Assembly: GCA_023383015.1 (NCBI GenBank)
Contig: JAHDXW010000001.1
Location: forward strand, 124,001-188,000
DNA: 64,000 bases
Direction: 5' to 3'
Source of the DNA: Paracoccaceae bacterium
GTDB taxonomy: Bacteria > Pseudomonadota > Alphaproteobacteria > Rhodobacterales > Rhodobacteraceae
The notes below the pieces were generated by a model that was given only the letters and a program-made list of their open reading frames with translations, ran no database searches and had not been told where the DNA came from. Position 1 is the first letter of the stretch. The number at the start of each line of letters is the position of its first letter. The translations under genes were made by a program, and so were the position numbers. Shown in pieces: positions 17,920 to 27,446 of this stretch.

Positions 17920-19206
17920 ATGGACACGATCTTCGCCCCGGCCACGGCAAGGGGCAGGGCCGGTCTCGCCGTGCTGCGCCTCTCTGGCCCATGCAGCCAT
18001 GCCGCCGTGCGCCGGTTGGCGGGCCGCGTGCCGCCGTCGCGGCGCCTGGTGCGCGCCGGTCTCCGTGACGCCGCGGGCAGCCTTCTCGACGATGCGATGG
18101 TGGTGGTGTTCGACGCCGGGGCAAGCTTCACCGCCGAGGAGGCGGCCGAGCTGCACCTCCACGGCAGCGCCGCGGTCGTGGCCGCGGTGCTTCGCGTGCT
18201 CGGGGCGATGCCGGGGCTGCGGATGGCCGAGCCCGGCGAGTTCGCGCGACGGGCGCTGGAGAACGGGCGGCTTGACCTGACGCAGGTCGAGGGGCTGGCC
18301 GATCTGATCGAGGCCGAGACGGAGGCGCAGCGCCGCCAGGCGATCGCGGTAGCCGGCGGTGCCCTCGGCCGCCAGGCCGAGGGCTGGAGGTCCGACCTCT
18401 TGCGCGCGGCTGCGCTGGTGGAGGCGACGATCGACTTCGCCGATGAGGATCTGCCGCGGGACGTCACGCCCGAAGCGGCGGCCGCGGTCGACCGGGTGCG
18501 CTCGGGCCTCGCGGCCCTTCTCGCCGGCTCCGCGGCGGCCGAGCGGGTGCGCGACGGCTTCGAGGTCGCCATCGTGGGCCGGCCCAACGTCGGGAAGTCC
18601 ACACTTCTCAACGCGCTGGCGGGCCGGGAGGCGGCGCTGACCTCCGAGGTCGAAGGTACGACACGGGATGTCATCGAGGTGCGGATGGATATTGGCGGAC
18701 TTGCCGTGACGCTGCTCGACACAGCCGGGCTGCGGCCGACGCAGGATGTGCTTGAGGGCATGGGCGTCGCGCTTGCACGACGGCGGGCCGCCGCGGCCGA
18801 CCTGCGGGTGGTGCTCATCGACGACCGCGGCCTTCCCGACGGCTTTGCCACCGCCGAGGGCGACATCGTTGTGCGTGCGCGTGTCGACCGGCCGCAGGAC
18901 GGGCCGGGTGTCTCAGGGCTCACCGGCCACGGGGTCGCCGCGCTGCTCGACGCCATAGGGGCCAGGCTTGAGGGCCGTGTGGCCGGCGCCAGCAGCCTGA
19001 TCCGTGAACGTCAGCGGCAGGCGGTGACACGGGCGGCCGGCGCGCTGGAGCAGGCAGCTATCGAGCTGTCGGCCCCGTGCCCGCGCGCCGAACTTGCGGC
19101 CGAGGATCTCCGCTCGGCGATCCGGGCCCTTGAGGGGCTTGTCGGGCGGGTCGACGTGGAACATCTGTTGGACGAGATCTTCGCGCGCTTCTGCATCGGG
19201 AAGTGA
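17920..19206 (+). CDS. mnmE: tRNA uridine-5-carboxymethylaminomethyl(34) synthesis GTPase MnmE
   Basis: A 428-residue GTPase that with MnmG modifies wobble U34 of tRNAs. The N-terminal formyl-THF-binding domain is followed by the G domain: GRPNVGKST at 220-228 (G1), EGTTRDV (G2), LLDTAG (G3), and the C-terminal FCIGK whose Cys is conserved. The expected NKxD base-recognition motif (G4) is not seen; the corresponding strand reads VVRARVD near 317-323, lacking Asn and Lys. Relatives I recall keep a KAD there, so guanine specificity may be weakened. It precedes mnmG by 3 nt, giving an obvious functional pair. Confidence 0.93.
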   Translation: MDTIFAPATARGRAGLAVLRLSGPCSHAAVRRLAGRVPPSRRLVRAGLRDAAGSLLDDAMVVVFDAGASFTAEEAAELHLHGSAAVVAAVLRVLGAMPGLRMAEPGEFARRALENGRLDLTQVEGLADLIEAETEAQRRQAIAVAGGALGRQAEGWRSDLLRAAALVEATIDFADEDLPRDVTPEAAAAVDRVRSGLAALLAGSAAAERVRDGFEVAIVGRPNVGKSTLLNALAGREAALTSEVEGTTRDVIEVRMDIGGLAVTLLDTAGLRPTQDVLEGMGVALARRRAAAADLRVVLIDDRGLPDGFATAEGDIVVRARVDRPQDGPGVSGLTGHGVAALLDAIGARLEGRVAGASSLIRERQRQAVTRAAGALEQAAIELSAPCPRAELAAEDLRSAIRALEGLVGRVDVEHLLDEIFARFCIGK

Positions 19207-19209
19207 GGG

Positions 19210-21081
19210 GTGTTTCACGTGAAACAGGCGGATGTCGTTGTGGTCGGCGGCGGCCACGCCGGGGCAGAGGCCGCCCATGCCGCCGCGCGCCTCGGTGCCG
19301 CGGTGATCCTTGTCACCCTCCGCCGCGCGTCAATCGGCGTGATGTCCTGCAACCCGGCCATTGGCGGCCTCGGGAAGGGCCACCTCGTGCGCGAGATCGA
19401 CGCGCTCGACGGCGTCATGGGCCGGGTGGCCGACCGGGCCGGCATCCAGTTCCGGCTGCTCAACCGGCGCAAGGGGCCGGCCGTCCAGGGCCCGCGCGCC
19501 CAGGCCGACCGGGCGCTCTACCGCGAAGCGATGCAGGGAGAGCTCGCTGCGTCGTCAAATCTGACGATCGTCGAGGGAGAGGTCATCGATGTCGCGATGG
19601 CCGGCAACCGCGTGACCGGCGTCACGCTGGCCGATGGAAGCGCGCTGGGCTGCCGCGCGGTGGTGCTGACGACGGGCACCTTCCTGCGCGGGGTCATCCA
19701 TGTGGGCGACGCCTGCCGGCCCGGGGGGAGGGTGGGCGAGGCGCCTGCGGTGCGGCTTGCCGAGCGGCTCGACGGCTTCGGCCTCCCGCTCGGCCGTCTG
19801 AAGACCGGAACTCCGCCGCGGCTTGACGGCCGAACCATCGACTGGGCGGCGCTGGAGATGCAGCCGGGCGACGACGAGCCGGCCATGTTCTCCTTCCTGC
19901 ATGACCGGCCATTCGCACGGCAGGTCGCGTGCGGGATTACCCACACCAATCCCCGGACGCATGCGATCATCCGCGCCAACCTCGCGCGCTCGGCGATGTA
20001 CGGCGGTCACATTGCGGGTGTCGGCCCCCGCTACTGCCCGTCGATCGAGGACAAGGTGGTGCGCTTTGCCGAGCGCGAGGCCCACCAGGTCTTTCTCGAG
20101 CCGGAGGGTTTGACCGACCACACCGTCTATCCCAACGGGATCTCCACCTCGCTGCCGGCCGAGGTGCAGGAAGACTACGTCCGCTCGATCCGGGGGCTCG
20201 AGCGTGCTGTGATCCTGCAGCCGGGCTACGCCATCGAATACGACTATGTCGATCCCCGCGCCCTCCGTCCGAGCCTGGAACTGCGCGCGGCCGAGGGGCT
20301 GTTCCTTGCCGGGCAGATCAACGGCACCACCGGCTATGAGGAGGCGGCCGCCCAGGGACTGGTCGCCGGACTGAACGCGGCGCTGCACGCCACCGGCCGG
20401 CCAGCCGTCACCTTTGCGCGAAGCGACAGCTACATCGGTGTCATGATCGACGATCTTGTCACCCGCGGGGTCGCCGAGCCCTACCGGATGTTTACCTCGC
20501 GTGCCGAGTTCCGCCTCAGCCTGCGTGCCGACAACGCCGACCAGCGGCTCACGCCGGTGGGGCTCGCGCTCGGATGCATCGGCGAGGTCCGGCGCCGGGC
20601 CTTCATTGACAAGGCGGCGGCTCTGGCGAGCGGCAGGTCGCTGCTGGAACGGGTGAGCGTGACGCCGACACAGGCCGCGGCCGCGGGCATCGCGTTAAAT
20701 CAGGACGGTCAGCGCCGCAGCGCCTTCACGCTGCTCGGTCTTCCCGATGTGGGCTTCGACCGGCTGACCGCACTGGTTCCCGGGGTCGAAGCGCTCGCAC
20801 CCGAGATCCGGCGCCAGCTTGCGAACGACGCCCTCTATTGCGGCTATCTCGAGCGGCAGGCCGACGAGGCTTCGGCGCTGCGCCGCGACGAGGCGGTGGC
20901 CATTCCCGATGGCTTCGACTATGCCGCCCTCGCCGGACTTTCGGCCGAGCTGCGGGGCAAGCTCGGGCGTGCCCGTCCGGCGACGCTTGGCCAGGCGGCG
21001 CGGATCGAGGGGATGACACCCGCGGCCCTGACGCTGATCCTTGCCACCCTGCGCCGCAACGCCCGGCGCCGCGCTGGATGA
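19210..21081 (+). CDS. mnmG: tRNA uridine-5-carboxymethylaminomethyl(34) synthesis enzyme MnmG
   Basis: A 623-residue FAD-dependent partner of Mnm[22 protein letters not shown] near the N-terminus binds [27 protein letters not shown] is the family signature, and [21 protein letters not shown] is the second FAD/NADH segment. The length is standard. The start is GTG at 19210, whose following bases form a perfect parS, so the first six residues (MFHVKQ) are dictated by the ParB site. rsmG overlaps its stop in ATGA. Confidence 0.95.
   Translation: MFHVKQADVVVVGGGHAGAEAAHAAARLGAAVILVTLRRASIGVMSCNPAIGGLGKGHLVREIDALDGVMGRVADRAGIQFRLLNRRKGPAVQGPRAQADRALYREAMQGELAASSNLTIVEGEVIDVAMAGNRVTGVTLADGSALGCRAVVLTTGTFLRGVIHVGDACRPGGRVGEAPAVRLAERLDGFGLPLGRLKTGTPPRLDGRTIDWAALEMQPGDDEPAMFSFLHDRPFARQVACGITHTNPRTHAIIRANLARSAMYGGHIAGVGPRYCPSIEDKVVRFAEREAHQVFLEPEGLTDHTVYPNGISTSLPAEVQEDYVRSIRGLERAVILQPGYAIEYDYVDPRALRPSLELRAAEGLFLAGQINGTTGYEEAAAQGLVAGLNAALHATGRPAVTFARSDSYIGVMIDDLVTRGVAEPYRMFTSRAEFRLSLRADNADQRLTPVGLALGCIGEVRRRAFIDKAAALASGRSLLERVSVTPTQAAAAGIALNQDGQRRSAFTLLGLPDVGFDRLTALVPGVEALAPEIRRQLANDALYCGYLERQADEASALRRDEAVAIPDGFDYAALAGLSAELRGKLGRARPATLGQAARIEGMTPAALTLILATLRRNARRRAG
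19211..19226. promoter_or_regulatory. parS: parS site 1 (ParB-binding palindrome), overlapping the mnmG start
   Basis: The sequence TGTTTCACGTGAAACA is a perfect 16-bp palindrome and an exact match to the classical parS consensus. It begins at the second base of the GTG start codon of mnmG and encodes the N-terminus MFHVKQ. It lies about 2.5 kb before parA and about 3.2 kb from the candidate origin. ParB loading and CTP-dependent sliding from here are inferred from the family. Confidence 0.93.
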
Positions 21082-21704
21082 GTGCCGACCGCGACCGCTT
21101 TCTCGCGGCCTTTCCGGTCGCTCCCGTCACGCTCGCGCGCCTCGACGGCTTCGTGGCGCTGCTGGGGCGGTGGAACGCACGCATAAACCTCGTGGCCCGC
21201 GGCACGATGGCCGAGCTCTGGTGGCGGCATGTCGGCGATTCGGCCCAGCTGCTCCCCCTCGCACCGCCGTCCGCACGTCACTGGGCCGACCTCGGCAGCG
21301 GCGCGGGCTTCCCCGGCCTGATCGTGGCGATTCTGGCGGCGCAGTGCCGGCCTCAGCTGTGTGTCGCGCTGGTCGAGAGCGACCGGCGGAAGGCTGTCTT
21401 CCTCGCGACGGCGCTGCGAGAGGCAGGAGTGGCAGCGACAGTCCACAACGCCCGCGCGGAGACGCTCGCGCCTCTCGGCGCCGATGTCGTGTCCGCCCGC
21501 GCCGTCGCCCCGCTTTCACGCCTCTTTCCGCTGGCCCGGCGGCACCTTGCGGCGGGCGGGGTCGCGATCCTGCCCAAGGGCGCGGCACATGCAGCGGAGC
21601 TGGCCGAAGCCCTTGCGTCCTGCCCGGCCGAGGTCCACAAACATCCCAGCCGGACCGACCCGGACGCCGTGATCCTGGAAGTGCGAGGACTCTCCCGTGG
21701 CTGA
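21078..21704 (+). CDS. rsmG: 16S rRNA (guanine(527)-N(7))-methyltransferase RsmG
   Basis: A 208-residue class I methyltransferase that makes m7G527 in 16S rRNA; its loss gives low-level streptomycin resistance in other bacteria. [18 protein letters not shown] near residues 69-86 is the SAM-binding motif and [16 protein letters not shown] the RNA-side motif. [24 protein letters not shown] is the conserved N-terminal helix. The start overlaps the mnmG stop (ATGA) and the stop overlaps parA by 8 nt, so the gene is coupled on both sides. Confidence 0.94.
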   Translation: MSADRDRFLAAFPVAPVTLARLDGFVALLGRWNARINLVARGTMAELWWRHVGDSAQLLPLAPPSARHWADLGSGAGFPGLIVAILAAQCRPQLCVALVESDRRKAVFLATALREAGVAATVHNARAETLAPLGADVVSARAVAPLSRLFPLARRHLAAGGVAILPKGAAHAAELAEALASCPAEVHKHPSRTDPDAVILEVRGLSRG

Positions 21705-22512
21705 GGCCGCCCCCGGACCCCGAATCATCGCCGTTGCGAACCAGAAGGGCGGCGTCGGCAAGACGACGACCGCAATCAACCTCGCCGCGGCCTTCGCCGA
21801 ACTCGGCCGGCCGGTGCTCGTCGTCGATGTCGACCCCCAGGGTAATGCCTCCACCGGCCTCGGGCTGGAGCCGTCGCGGCGCCGTGCGACCACCTTCGAC
21901 CTGCTTGTCGAGGGTGTGCCGCTGGCTGATGTCGCGGTCGACACGGCCACCCCCGGTGTCGCACTCTGCCCGTCCACGACCGACCTCGCCTCGGCCGACG
22001 TGCAGCTTGTCGACAACGAACGGCGCTCGTTCCTGCTGCGCCAGGCGCTGCGCGCGCCCGGTGCCGGCCTCGGCCGCTGGCACTACGTTCTGGTGGACTG
22101 TCCGCCGTCGCTAAGCCTCCTGACCGTGAACGCGATGGTCGCCGCCGACGCGGTGCTGGTACCGCTGCAGGCCGAGTTCTTTGCGCTGGAGGGACTGTCG
22201 CAGCTGATGCTGACGGTCCGGCAGGTGCGCCAGACGGCCAACCCGGCGCTGCGCATCGAGGGGGTCGTTCTGACGATGCACGACGCCCGCAACAACCTCG
22301 CGCAGCAGGTCGAGGCCGATGCGCGCGCAACGCTGGGCGAACTCGTCTACCGGACGGTCGTGCCGCGCAATGTCAGGGTCAGCGAGGCGCCATCCTTCGC
22401 GCTTCCGGTGCTTTCCTATGATTCCGGGTCGCGCGGAAGCCAGGCCTACCGGGCACTGGCGCGCGAGATGCTGGCGCAGCATGGCGCTGCCGTCGAGGAG
22501 GCAGGGGCATGA
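21697..22512 (+). CDS. parA: Chromosome partitioning ATPase ParA
   Basis: A 271-residue deviant-Walker ATPase that forms dynamic complexes on the nucleoid to segregate ParB-bound origins. NQKGGVGKTTT at residues 15-25 has the signature lysine (K17) and catalytic lysine (K22); VVDVDPQGNAS is the A' motif and VDCPPSLSLLTVNAM the Walker B region. It starts with GTG inside GTGGCTGA, overlapping the rsmG stop by 8 nt; parB starts in its ATGA. It serves the parS sites at 19.2 and 24.9 kb. Confidence 0.95.
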   Translation: MAEAAPGPRIIAVANQKGGVGKTTTAINLAAAFAELGRPVLVVDVDPQGNASTGLGLEPSRRRATTFDLLVEGVPLADVAVDTATPGVALCPSTTDLASADVQLVDNERRSFLLRQALRAPGAGLGRWHYVLVDCPPSLSLLTVNAMVAADAVLVPLQAEFFALEGLSQLMLTVRQVRQTANPALRIEGVVLTMHDARNNLAQQVEADARATLGELVYRTVVPRNVRVSEAPSFALPVLSYDSGSRGSQAYRALAREMLAQHGAAVEEAGA

Positions 22513-23399
22513 CCGATCGCCGACCGGATCGCCCGCGGCTGGGCCGCGGCCTCTCGGCTCTGATGGCCGATGTCATGGGCCCCGCGCCGGCGGAGGATGC
22601 CGCTCCCGGCCGCCTTCCGCTGCGGGTCGGGGTCGACCGTATCCGCCCCAATCCCGAGCAGCCGCGCCGCGCGTTTCCGCAGGAGGCGCTGGAGGAGCTT
22701 GCCGCCTCGATCCGGGAGCGCGGCGTTCTCCAGCCCCTGATCGTGCGCGAGATCCCGGCCGACTCCGGCCAGTTCGAGATTGTCGCCGGCGAGCGTCGCT
22801 GGCGCGCGGCGCAGCTTGCGCAGGTGCACGAGGTTCCGGTCATCGTCCGGGACCTTTCCGATTCCGAGGCGATCGAGGTCGCCATCATCGAGAACGTCCA
22901 GCGGGCCGACCTCAACCCCATCGAGGAGGCATCGGCCTATCGCCAGCTCATGGACCGCTTCGGCCACACGCAGGAACGGCTCGCCGAGGCTCTGGGCAAG
23001 AGCCGCAGCCATATCGCGAACCTGCTCCGGCTGCTGTCGCTGCCAGAGGAGGTGATCGAGCATGTCCGTCAGGGCCGGCTCTCGGCCGGCCATGCGCGCG
23101 CGCTGATCACCCTGCCCGACCCGGCAGTGGCGGCGCGGAAGGTCATTGCCGCGGGCATGTCGGTGCGCCAGGCGGAGGGTCTTGCGCGGGCCCCTGCCTT
23201 GGCACCCCGTGCCCGCACACCGGGGAAGGACGCGGACACCAGGGCGCTTGAGGAGGACTTGACGGCAAGCCTCGGCATGCGGGTGACCATCGAACATCGG
23301 CCCCAGGATGGGACCGGGACGATGACCGTCCGCTATCCGTCGCTGGCCGCGCTCGATGCACTCTGCCGGGCGCTCAGTGCAGCCGGCGGCGAGGAGTGA
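22509..23399 (+). CDS. parB: Chromosome partitioning protein ParB (CTP-dependent DNA clamp)
   Basis: A 296-residue ParB. The N-terminal LGRGLSALMAD stimulates ParA; RPNPEQPRR and GERRWRA (94-100) form the CTP-binding pocket; ENVQRADLNPIEEA and the helix-turn-helix around TQERLAEALGKSRSHIANLLRLL read parS; the last 70 residues are the dimerisation domain. It starts in ATGA with parA. Its stop codon abuts the hemW stop codon on the other strand with no base between them, so no conventional terminator can separate these converging genes. Confidence 0.95.
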   Translation: MTDRRPDRPRLGRGLSALMADVMGPAPAEDAAPGRLPLRVGVDRIRPNPEQPRRAFPQEALEELAASIRERGVLQPLIVREIPADSGQFEIVAGERRWRAAQLAQVHEVPVIVRDLSDSEAIEVAIIENVQRADLNPIEEASAYRQLMDRFGHTQERLAEALGKSRSHIANLLRLLSLPEEVIEHVRQGRLSAGHARALITLPDPAVAARKVIAAGMSVRQAEGLARAPALAPRARTPGKDADTRALEEDLTASLGMRVTIEHRPQDGTGTMTVRYPSLAALDALCRALSAAGGEE

Positions 23400-24554
23400 T
23401 CAGGCCGCCAGCAGTTCGATGATGATGCGGTCGAGCAGAAGGCGCCCCTGCGGGGTCACCCGCAGCCGGTCCCCGGCACGCTCGAGCAGCCCCAGTGCCT
23501 CAAGCGCGTCGGCGCGCCCGAAATTGATCGCGCCCGCCGGACCCGAGCCCCGGCCGATGGCGATGCCGTCGGCGAGGCGCAGGCCCATGAGCACGCGCTC
23601 CTCTGCGGCCTCCGTCGGTGCAAGCGCGGCGCGGCGGGATTCGCCATTACCCCTTGCCTCGACCTCCTGCAGCCACTTGGCCGGGTCGCGGTGACCCTCG
23701 GTCGCCAGTCGGCTTCCGTTCAGCGTCAGCCGCCCATGGGCGCCTGGCCCGATGCCGGCGAAGTCGCCGCACTCCCAGTAGATCAGGTTGTGCCGGCAGG
23801 CGTGGCCCGGGCGCGCGTGATTGGAAATCTCGTAGGCGGGAAGGCCGGCGGCGCCGCAAAGCTCCTGGGTGATGTCCCACATCTCGGCGGCGCGGTCGTC
23901 GTCGGGCAGGCCGGACATCCGCCCGGCCGCAACGCGAGCGGCGAAGGGCGTGCCATCCTCGATCGTCAGCTGGTACAGCGAAAGGTGATCAGGCTCCAGC
24001 GCCAGCGCCGCAGCGAGTTCGGCGCGCCAGGCGGCAGCGGTCTGGTGCTGGCGGGCATAGATGAGGTCGAAGCTTGCCCGCGGGAACACCTGGCGGGCAA
24101 GCGCAAATGCGGCACGCCCCTCGGACGCGCAGTGCTGCCGGCCGAGCAGGCGCAGTGCGTCGTCATCAAGTGCCTGCAATCCCACCGAGACGCGGTTGAC
24201 CCCGGCATCGCGATAGGCGCGGAAGCGGCTGCTCTCGACGGACGTCGGGTTCGCCTCGAGCGTGATCTCGGGGTCGTTTGACATCGGCCAGGCGGCGCGG
24301 ACGGCCTCGAGCAACCCGGCGACCAGCTCCGGCGCCATCAGGCTGGGGGTGCCGCCGCCAATGAAGACGGTCGACAGCGTCCGCGATCCGGTCTCGGCGG
24401 CAAGGCGGGCAATCTCGCTGCGGTAGGCGGCAAGCCAGCGGTGCTGGTCGATGCCCGCGGCGACATGGCTGTTGAAGTCGCAATACGGGCACTTCGCCCG
24501 GCAGTAGGGCCAGTGCAGGTACAGGCCGAAGCCCGCGGCGGGCTCCCCGTCCAT
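23400..24554 (-). CDS. hemW: Radical SAM heme chaperone HemW
   Basis: A 384-residue radical-SAM protein. LHWPYCRAKCPYCDF gives the CX3CX2C iron-sulfur motif (C18, C22, C25), VFIGGGTPSLM the SAM-binding motif, and EANPTS the next conserved element. The C-terminal HemN_C domain follows. Its length and this context indicate HemW, which binds haem and delivers it to membrane cytochromes, not the longer coproporphyrinogen dehydrogenase HemN. It lies 2 nt downstream of the RidA-family gene and collides tail-to-tail with parB. Confidence 0.9.
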   Translation of the reverse strand: MDGEPAAGFGLYLHWPYCRAKCPYCDFNSHVAAGIDQHRWLAAYRSEIARLAAETGSRTLSTVFIGGGTPSLMAPELVAGLLEAVRAAWPMSNDPEITLEANPTSVESSRFRAYRDAGVNRVSVGLQALDDDALRLLGRQHCASEGRAAFALARQVFPRASFDLIYARQHQTAAAWRAELAAALALEPDHLSLYQLTIEDGTPFAARVAAGRMSGLPDDDRAAEMWDITQELCGAAGLPAYEISNHARPGHACRHNLIYWECGDFAGIGPGAHGRLTLNGSRLATEGHRDPAKWLQEVEARGNGESRRAALAPTEAAEERVLMGLRLADGIAIGRGSGPAGAINFGRADALEALGLLERAGDRLRVTPQGRLLLDRIIIELLAA

Positions 24555-24556
24555 GG

Positions 24557-24940
24557 TCAGCCCCGGAAAGCCGTCGCTTCGATCTCCAGCCGCATCTCGG
24601 GGCGGATCAGCCCCGCGACATACATGGTGGAGGGCGGGCGGATGTCGCCCAGGATCTCGCGCAGCACCGGCGCGATCCGGGCGGCGACATCCTGCGCCGC
24701 CAGTATGTAGGTCACGCGCACGAGGTCGGGAAGGGCAAAGCCCGCCTCGCCGAGCACACCCTCGATGGTACGAAAGCAGGCTCGGGCCTGCTCGGCTGCC
24801 CCGTCGGGCATGCGCATGCTGCGATAGTCATAGCCCGTTACCCCGGCGACGAAGCACCATCCGCCCTTCACCAGCGCGCGGGAGTAGGCGAACTCGGCCT
24901 CGAAGGGCGATCCGGTCGAGATGCGTTTCACGTGAAACAT
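24557..24940 (-). CDS. RidA family protein lacking the usual catalytic arginine
   Basis: A 127-residue RidA/YjgF-family protein. GFALPDLVRVTYILAAQDVAARIAPVLREIL and PEMRLEIEATAF are characteristic. In canonical RidA imine deaminases the segment before the last strands reads PARS, supplying the catalytic Arg; here it reads PPSTMYVAG, so Arg is absent and deaminase activity is doubtful. The ATG at 24940 begins MFHVKR, encoded by a parS-like palindrome. It overlaps the rdgB stop by 13 nt and precedes hemW by 2 nt. Confidence 0.82.
   Translation of the reverse strand: MFHVKRISTGSPFEAEFAYSRALVKGGWCFVAGVTGYDYRSMRMPDGAAEQARACFRTIEGVLGEAGFALPDLVRVTYILAAQDVAARIAPVLREILGDIRPPSTMYVAGLIRPEMRLEIEATAFRG
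24924..24939. promoter_or_regulatory. parS: parS site 2, overlapping the start of the RidA-family gene
   Basis: CGTTTCACGTGAAACA matches the parS consensus at 15 of 16 positions; the inner 14-bp palindrome GTTTCACGTGAAAC (24925-24938) is perfect. It lies just inside the minus-strand start of the RidA-family gene (encoding MFHVKR) and spans the rdgB stop codon. It is 5.7 kb from parS site 1, with parAB between them. Confidence 0.88.
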
Positions 24941-25536
24941 CCTTCCATCAGCTTGCGGAACGCGACGGCCCGGTGGGAAATGCGGTTCTTTTCCCAACGA
25001 TCCATCTCGCCGAAGGTGAGGTCACGGCCGTCGGGCAGGAAGACGGGGTCGTAGCCATGGCCGAGGCTGCCCCGCATCGGCCAGACGATCCGCCCCTCAA
25101 CCGCGCCGTCGAATGCCTCGTCATGGCCGTCCGGCCAGGCGAGAACAAGCGTGCAGCGGAAGCGCGCGCGCCGCGGCTCCGGCGCGCGGGCATCCTCGAG
25201 AAGCCGCCATGTACGCGTCATCGCCTGCACGAAGTCGCGGCCGGCGGGTGTTTCGGCCCAGTCGGCGGTGTGCACCCCGGGCGCGCCACCCAGCGCGTCG
25301 ACCTCGATCCCCGAATCGTCGGCAAGGGCGGGAAGCCCCGCAGCCCGCGCCGCCGCATGCGCCTTGATCCGCGCATTGCCGAGAAAAGTCGTCTCGGTCT
25401 CCGCGGGCTCCGGCAGCCCGAGCTCGGCCGCGCCGACGGCAGTCACCCCGCAGGGGGCGAGAAGGGCGGCGATCTCCTCGAGCTTGCCCCGGTTGTGTGT
25501 CGCCACCACCAGCCGGTCCCCGGCGAACCGCCTCAT
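24928..25536 (-). CDS. rdgB: RdgB/HAM1 family XTP/dITP pyrophosphatase
   Basis: A 202-residue house-cleaning enzyme that removes dITP, dXTP and related purine triphosphates. [14 protein letters not shown] near the N-terminus, [23 protein letters not shown] and [10 protein letters not shown] later are the three conserved blocks (substrate base, Mg-binding acids and phosphate contacts). It starts in an ATGA overlap with rph, and its last codons run through parS site 2 into the start of the RidA-family gene. Confidence 0.94.
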   Translation of the reverse strand: MRRFAGDRLVVATHNRGKLEEIAALLAPCGVTAVGAAELGLPEPAETETTFLGNARIKAHAAARAAGLPALADDSGIEVDALGGAPGVHTADWAETPAGRDFVQAMTRTWRLLEDARAPEPRRARFRCTLVLAWPDGHDEAFDGAVEGRIVWPMRGSLGHGYDPVFLPDGRDLTFGEMDRWEKNRISHRAVAFRKLMEGCFT

Positions 25537-26246
25537 CCCAGCGCGCCCTTCTGCGCGGCGACCAGCGCCGCAGTGCCGGCGCGGGCAAGCTCGACCAGCC
25601 GGTCGAGGTCGGGCCGCCCGAATGTCGCGCCCTCGGCCGACAGCTGAATTTCCACCAGTTCACCCCGGCCGGTCATGACGAAGTTGCCGTCGACCCCGGC
25701 CTCGCTGTCCTCGGCATAGTCGAGGTCGAGCACCGGCTGGCCGCCGTAGATGCCGGCGCTTACCGCCGCGACATGGTCGGTCACCGGGTCGGAGGCGATG
25801 GCACCGGCCCGGCGCAGCCGGTCGGCCGCAAGCCGCAGCGCCACCCAGCCGCCGGTGATCGCCGCACAGCGCGTGCCCCCGTCGGCCTGGAGCACGTCGC
25901 AATCGATGGTGATCTGGCGCTCGCCCAGCGCCGCCATGTCGACGCCCGCACGCAGCGCGCGTCCAATCAGCCGCTGAATCTCCACCGTCCGTCCGGCCTG
26001 GCGGCCGGCAGCGGCCTCGCGCTTGTTGCGCGTCGTCGTGGCCCTGGGCAGCATCCCGTACTCGGCCGTTACCCAGCCAAGGCCGCTGTTGCGGCGGAAA
26101 GGCGGCGGCCGGTCCTCGATCGAGGCGGTGCACAGCACATGGGTGTCGCCAAGCCGGATCAGGCAGGAACCCTCGGCATGCTTGGTCACCCCGGTCTGGA
26201 TCGTGATCGCCCGCAACTCGTCCAGTCGCCGCCCCGATGGCCGCAT
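25533..26246 (-). CDS. rph: Ribonuclease PH
   Basis: A 237-residue phosphorolytic 3'-5' exoribonuclease that trims tRNA 3' ends. [56 protein letters not shown] and [23 protein letters not shown] are standard family segments and the length is normal. The start at 26246 is the ATG that gives MRPSGR; the longer open frame upstream is the complement of hrcA. It shares a 129-nt control region with the divergent hrcA-grpE operon. Confidence 0.95.
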   Translation of the reverse strand: MRPSGRRLDELRAITIQTGVTKHAEGSCLIRLGDTHVLCTASIEDRPPPFRRNSGLGWVTAEYGMLPRATTTRNKREAAAGRQAGRTVEIQRLIGRALRAGVDMAALGERQITIDCDVLQADGGTRCAAITGGWVALRLAADRLRRAGAIASDPVTDHVAAVSAGIYGGQPVLDLDYAEDSEAGVDGNFVMTGRGELVEIQLSAEGATFGRPDLDRLVELARAGTAALVAAQKGALG

Positions 26247-26321
26247 GCCCGCCCCTCCGTCCGTGATGGCCGCCACATAGCGGCGGCAGGCCCCGGGATG
26301 CAAGCGGCGCCGGCCCCCCGG

Positions 26322-26351
26322 TTGACGCCACGCCACACCGGCACCTATCTT
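26322..26351 (+). promoter_or_regulatory. Putative sigma-70 promoter of hrcA-grpE
   Basis: TTGACG (26322-26327) and TATCTT (26346-26351) are 18 nt apart, giving a start near 26358 and a very short leader. GGAG at 26364-26367 precedes the hrcA ATG. I find no CIRCE inverted repeat (TTAGCACTC-N9-GAGTGCTAA) in the 129-nt gap, so this operon does not look HrcA-autoregulated here. Confidence 0.5.
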
Positions 26352-26375
26352 CCTTGGTCCGACGGAGCATGCGGA

Positions 26376-27443
26376 ATGGGTAACGACGCACGGCTGCTTT
26401 CCGAACTCAACGACCGGAGCCGCGAGGTCTTCCGGCGGGTGGTCGAGGGTTACCTTGAGTCCGGCGATCCGGTCGGCTCCCGCACGCTCACCCGCACTTT
26501 GAGCGAGAGGGTGTCGGCCGCCACCATCCGCAACGTCATGCAGGACCTCGAGTACCTCGGCCTGCTCGACAGCCCGCATGTGTCCGCCGGGCGGGTTCCC
26601 ACGCAACTCGGCCTGCGGCTGTTCGTCGACAGCCTGCTCGAGGTTGCGCCGGTAGCCGAGAACGACCGCGACAAGCTCGACGCCACGCTCGGCGCCAACG
26701 ACGGCGATGTCGGCATCGTGCTCGACCGGCTCGGCTCGGCGCTCTCGGCCATCACCCGCGGCGCGAGCCTCGTGCTTGCGCCCAAGCACGAGGCAGCGAT
26801 CCGCCACATCGAGTTCGTGTCGCTGGCTCCGGACCGGGCGCTGGTGGTTCTGGTGTTCTCCGACGGCCATGTCGAGAACCGCGTCTTCACCCCGCCGCCC
26901 GGGCAGACGCCCTCGTCGATGCGCGAGGCGGCGAACTTCCTCAACGCACTCGCCGCCGGGCTCACGATCGGCGAGCTGCGCACGCGCATCGCCAGCGAGA
27001 TCGCGCGCCGCCGGCAGGAGATCGATTCGCTTGCGCGCGATCTCGTCGAGAGCGGCGTGGCGTTGTGGGAGAACATGGGCGACCGCGGCGAGCGGCTGAT
27101 CGTGCGCGGCCGCAGCAACCTGCTTGGCGTCGCCCAGGTCGAGGATCTTGCCCGCATCCGTAGCCTCTTTGACGATCTCGAGCGCAAGCGCGACATCGCC
27201 GAATTCCTCGAGCTGACCGAGAAGGGCGAGGGCGTGCGCATCTTCATCGGATCCGAGAACAAGCTCTTCTCACTTTCGGGTTCCGCTCTGGTGGTTTCTC
27301 CCTATATGAACGCTGACCGTAAGATCGTGGGTGCAGTGGGCGTGATCGGGCCGACGCGGCTGAACTACGGGCGCATCGTCCCGATTGTCGACTACACCGC
27401 TCAGCTGGTCGGGCGCGTGCTCGCCGACCGCGGCAAGGGGTAG
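26376..27443 (+). CDS. hrcA: Heat-inducible transcription repressor HrcA
   Basis: A 355-residue repressor of chaperone operons that binds CIRCE elements. The N-terminal winged helix includes [28 protein letters not shown] and [28 protein letters not shown], the best-conserved part of the family; the GAF-like and dimerisation regions follow. The ATG at 26376 is preceded by a plausible promoter and GGAG. grpE begins 3 nt after its stop, an arrangement common in Rhodobacterales. No CIRCE target is visible in this window, so its regulon lies elsewhere. Confidence 0.94.
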   Translation: MGNDARLLSELNDRSREVFRRVVEGYLESGDPVGSRTLTRTLSERVSAATIRNVMQDLEYLGLLDSPHVSAGRVPTQLGLRLFVDSLLEVAPVAENDRDKLDATLGANDGDVGIVLDRLGSALSAITRGASLVLAPKHEAAIRHIEFVSLAPDRALVVLVFSDGHVENRVFTPPPGQTPSSMREAANFLNALAAGLTIGELRTRIASEIARRRQEIDSLARDLVESGVALWENMGDRGERLIVRGRSNLLGVAQVEDLARIRSLFDDLERKRDIAEFLELTEKGEGVRIFIGSENKLFSLSGSALVVSPYMNADRKIVGAVGVIGPTRLNYGRIVPIVDYTAQLVGRVLADRGKG

Positions 27444-27446
27444 GGA

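Noticed and set aside
26247-26375. A CIRCE element upstream of hrcA
   Set aside because: I looked for TTAGCACTC-N9-GAGTGCTAA and found nothing similar.
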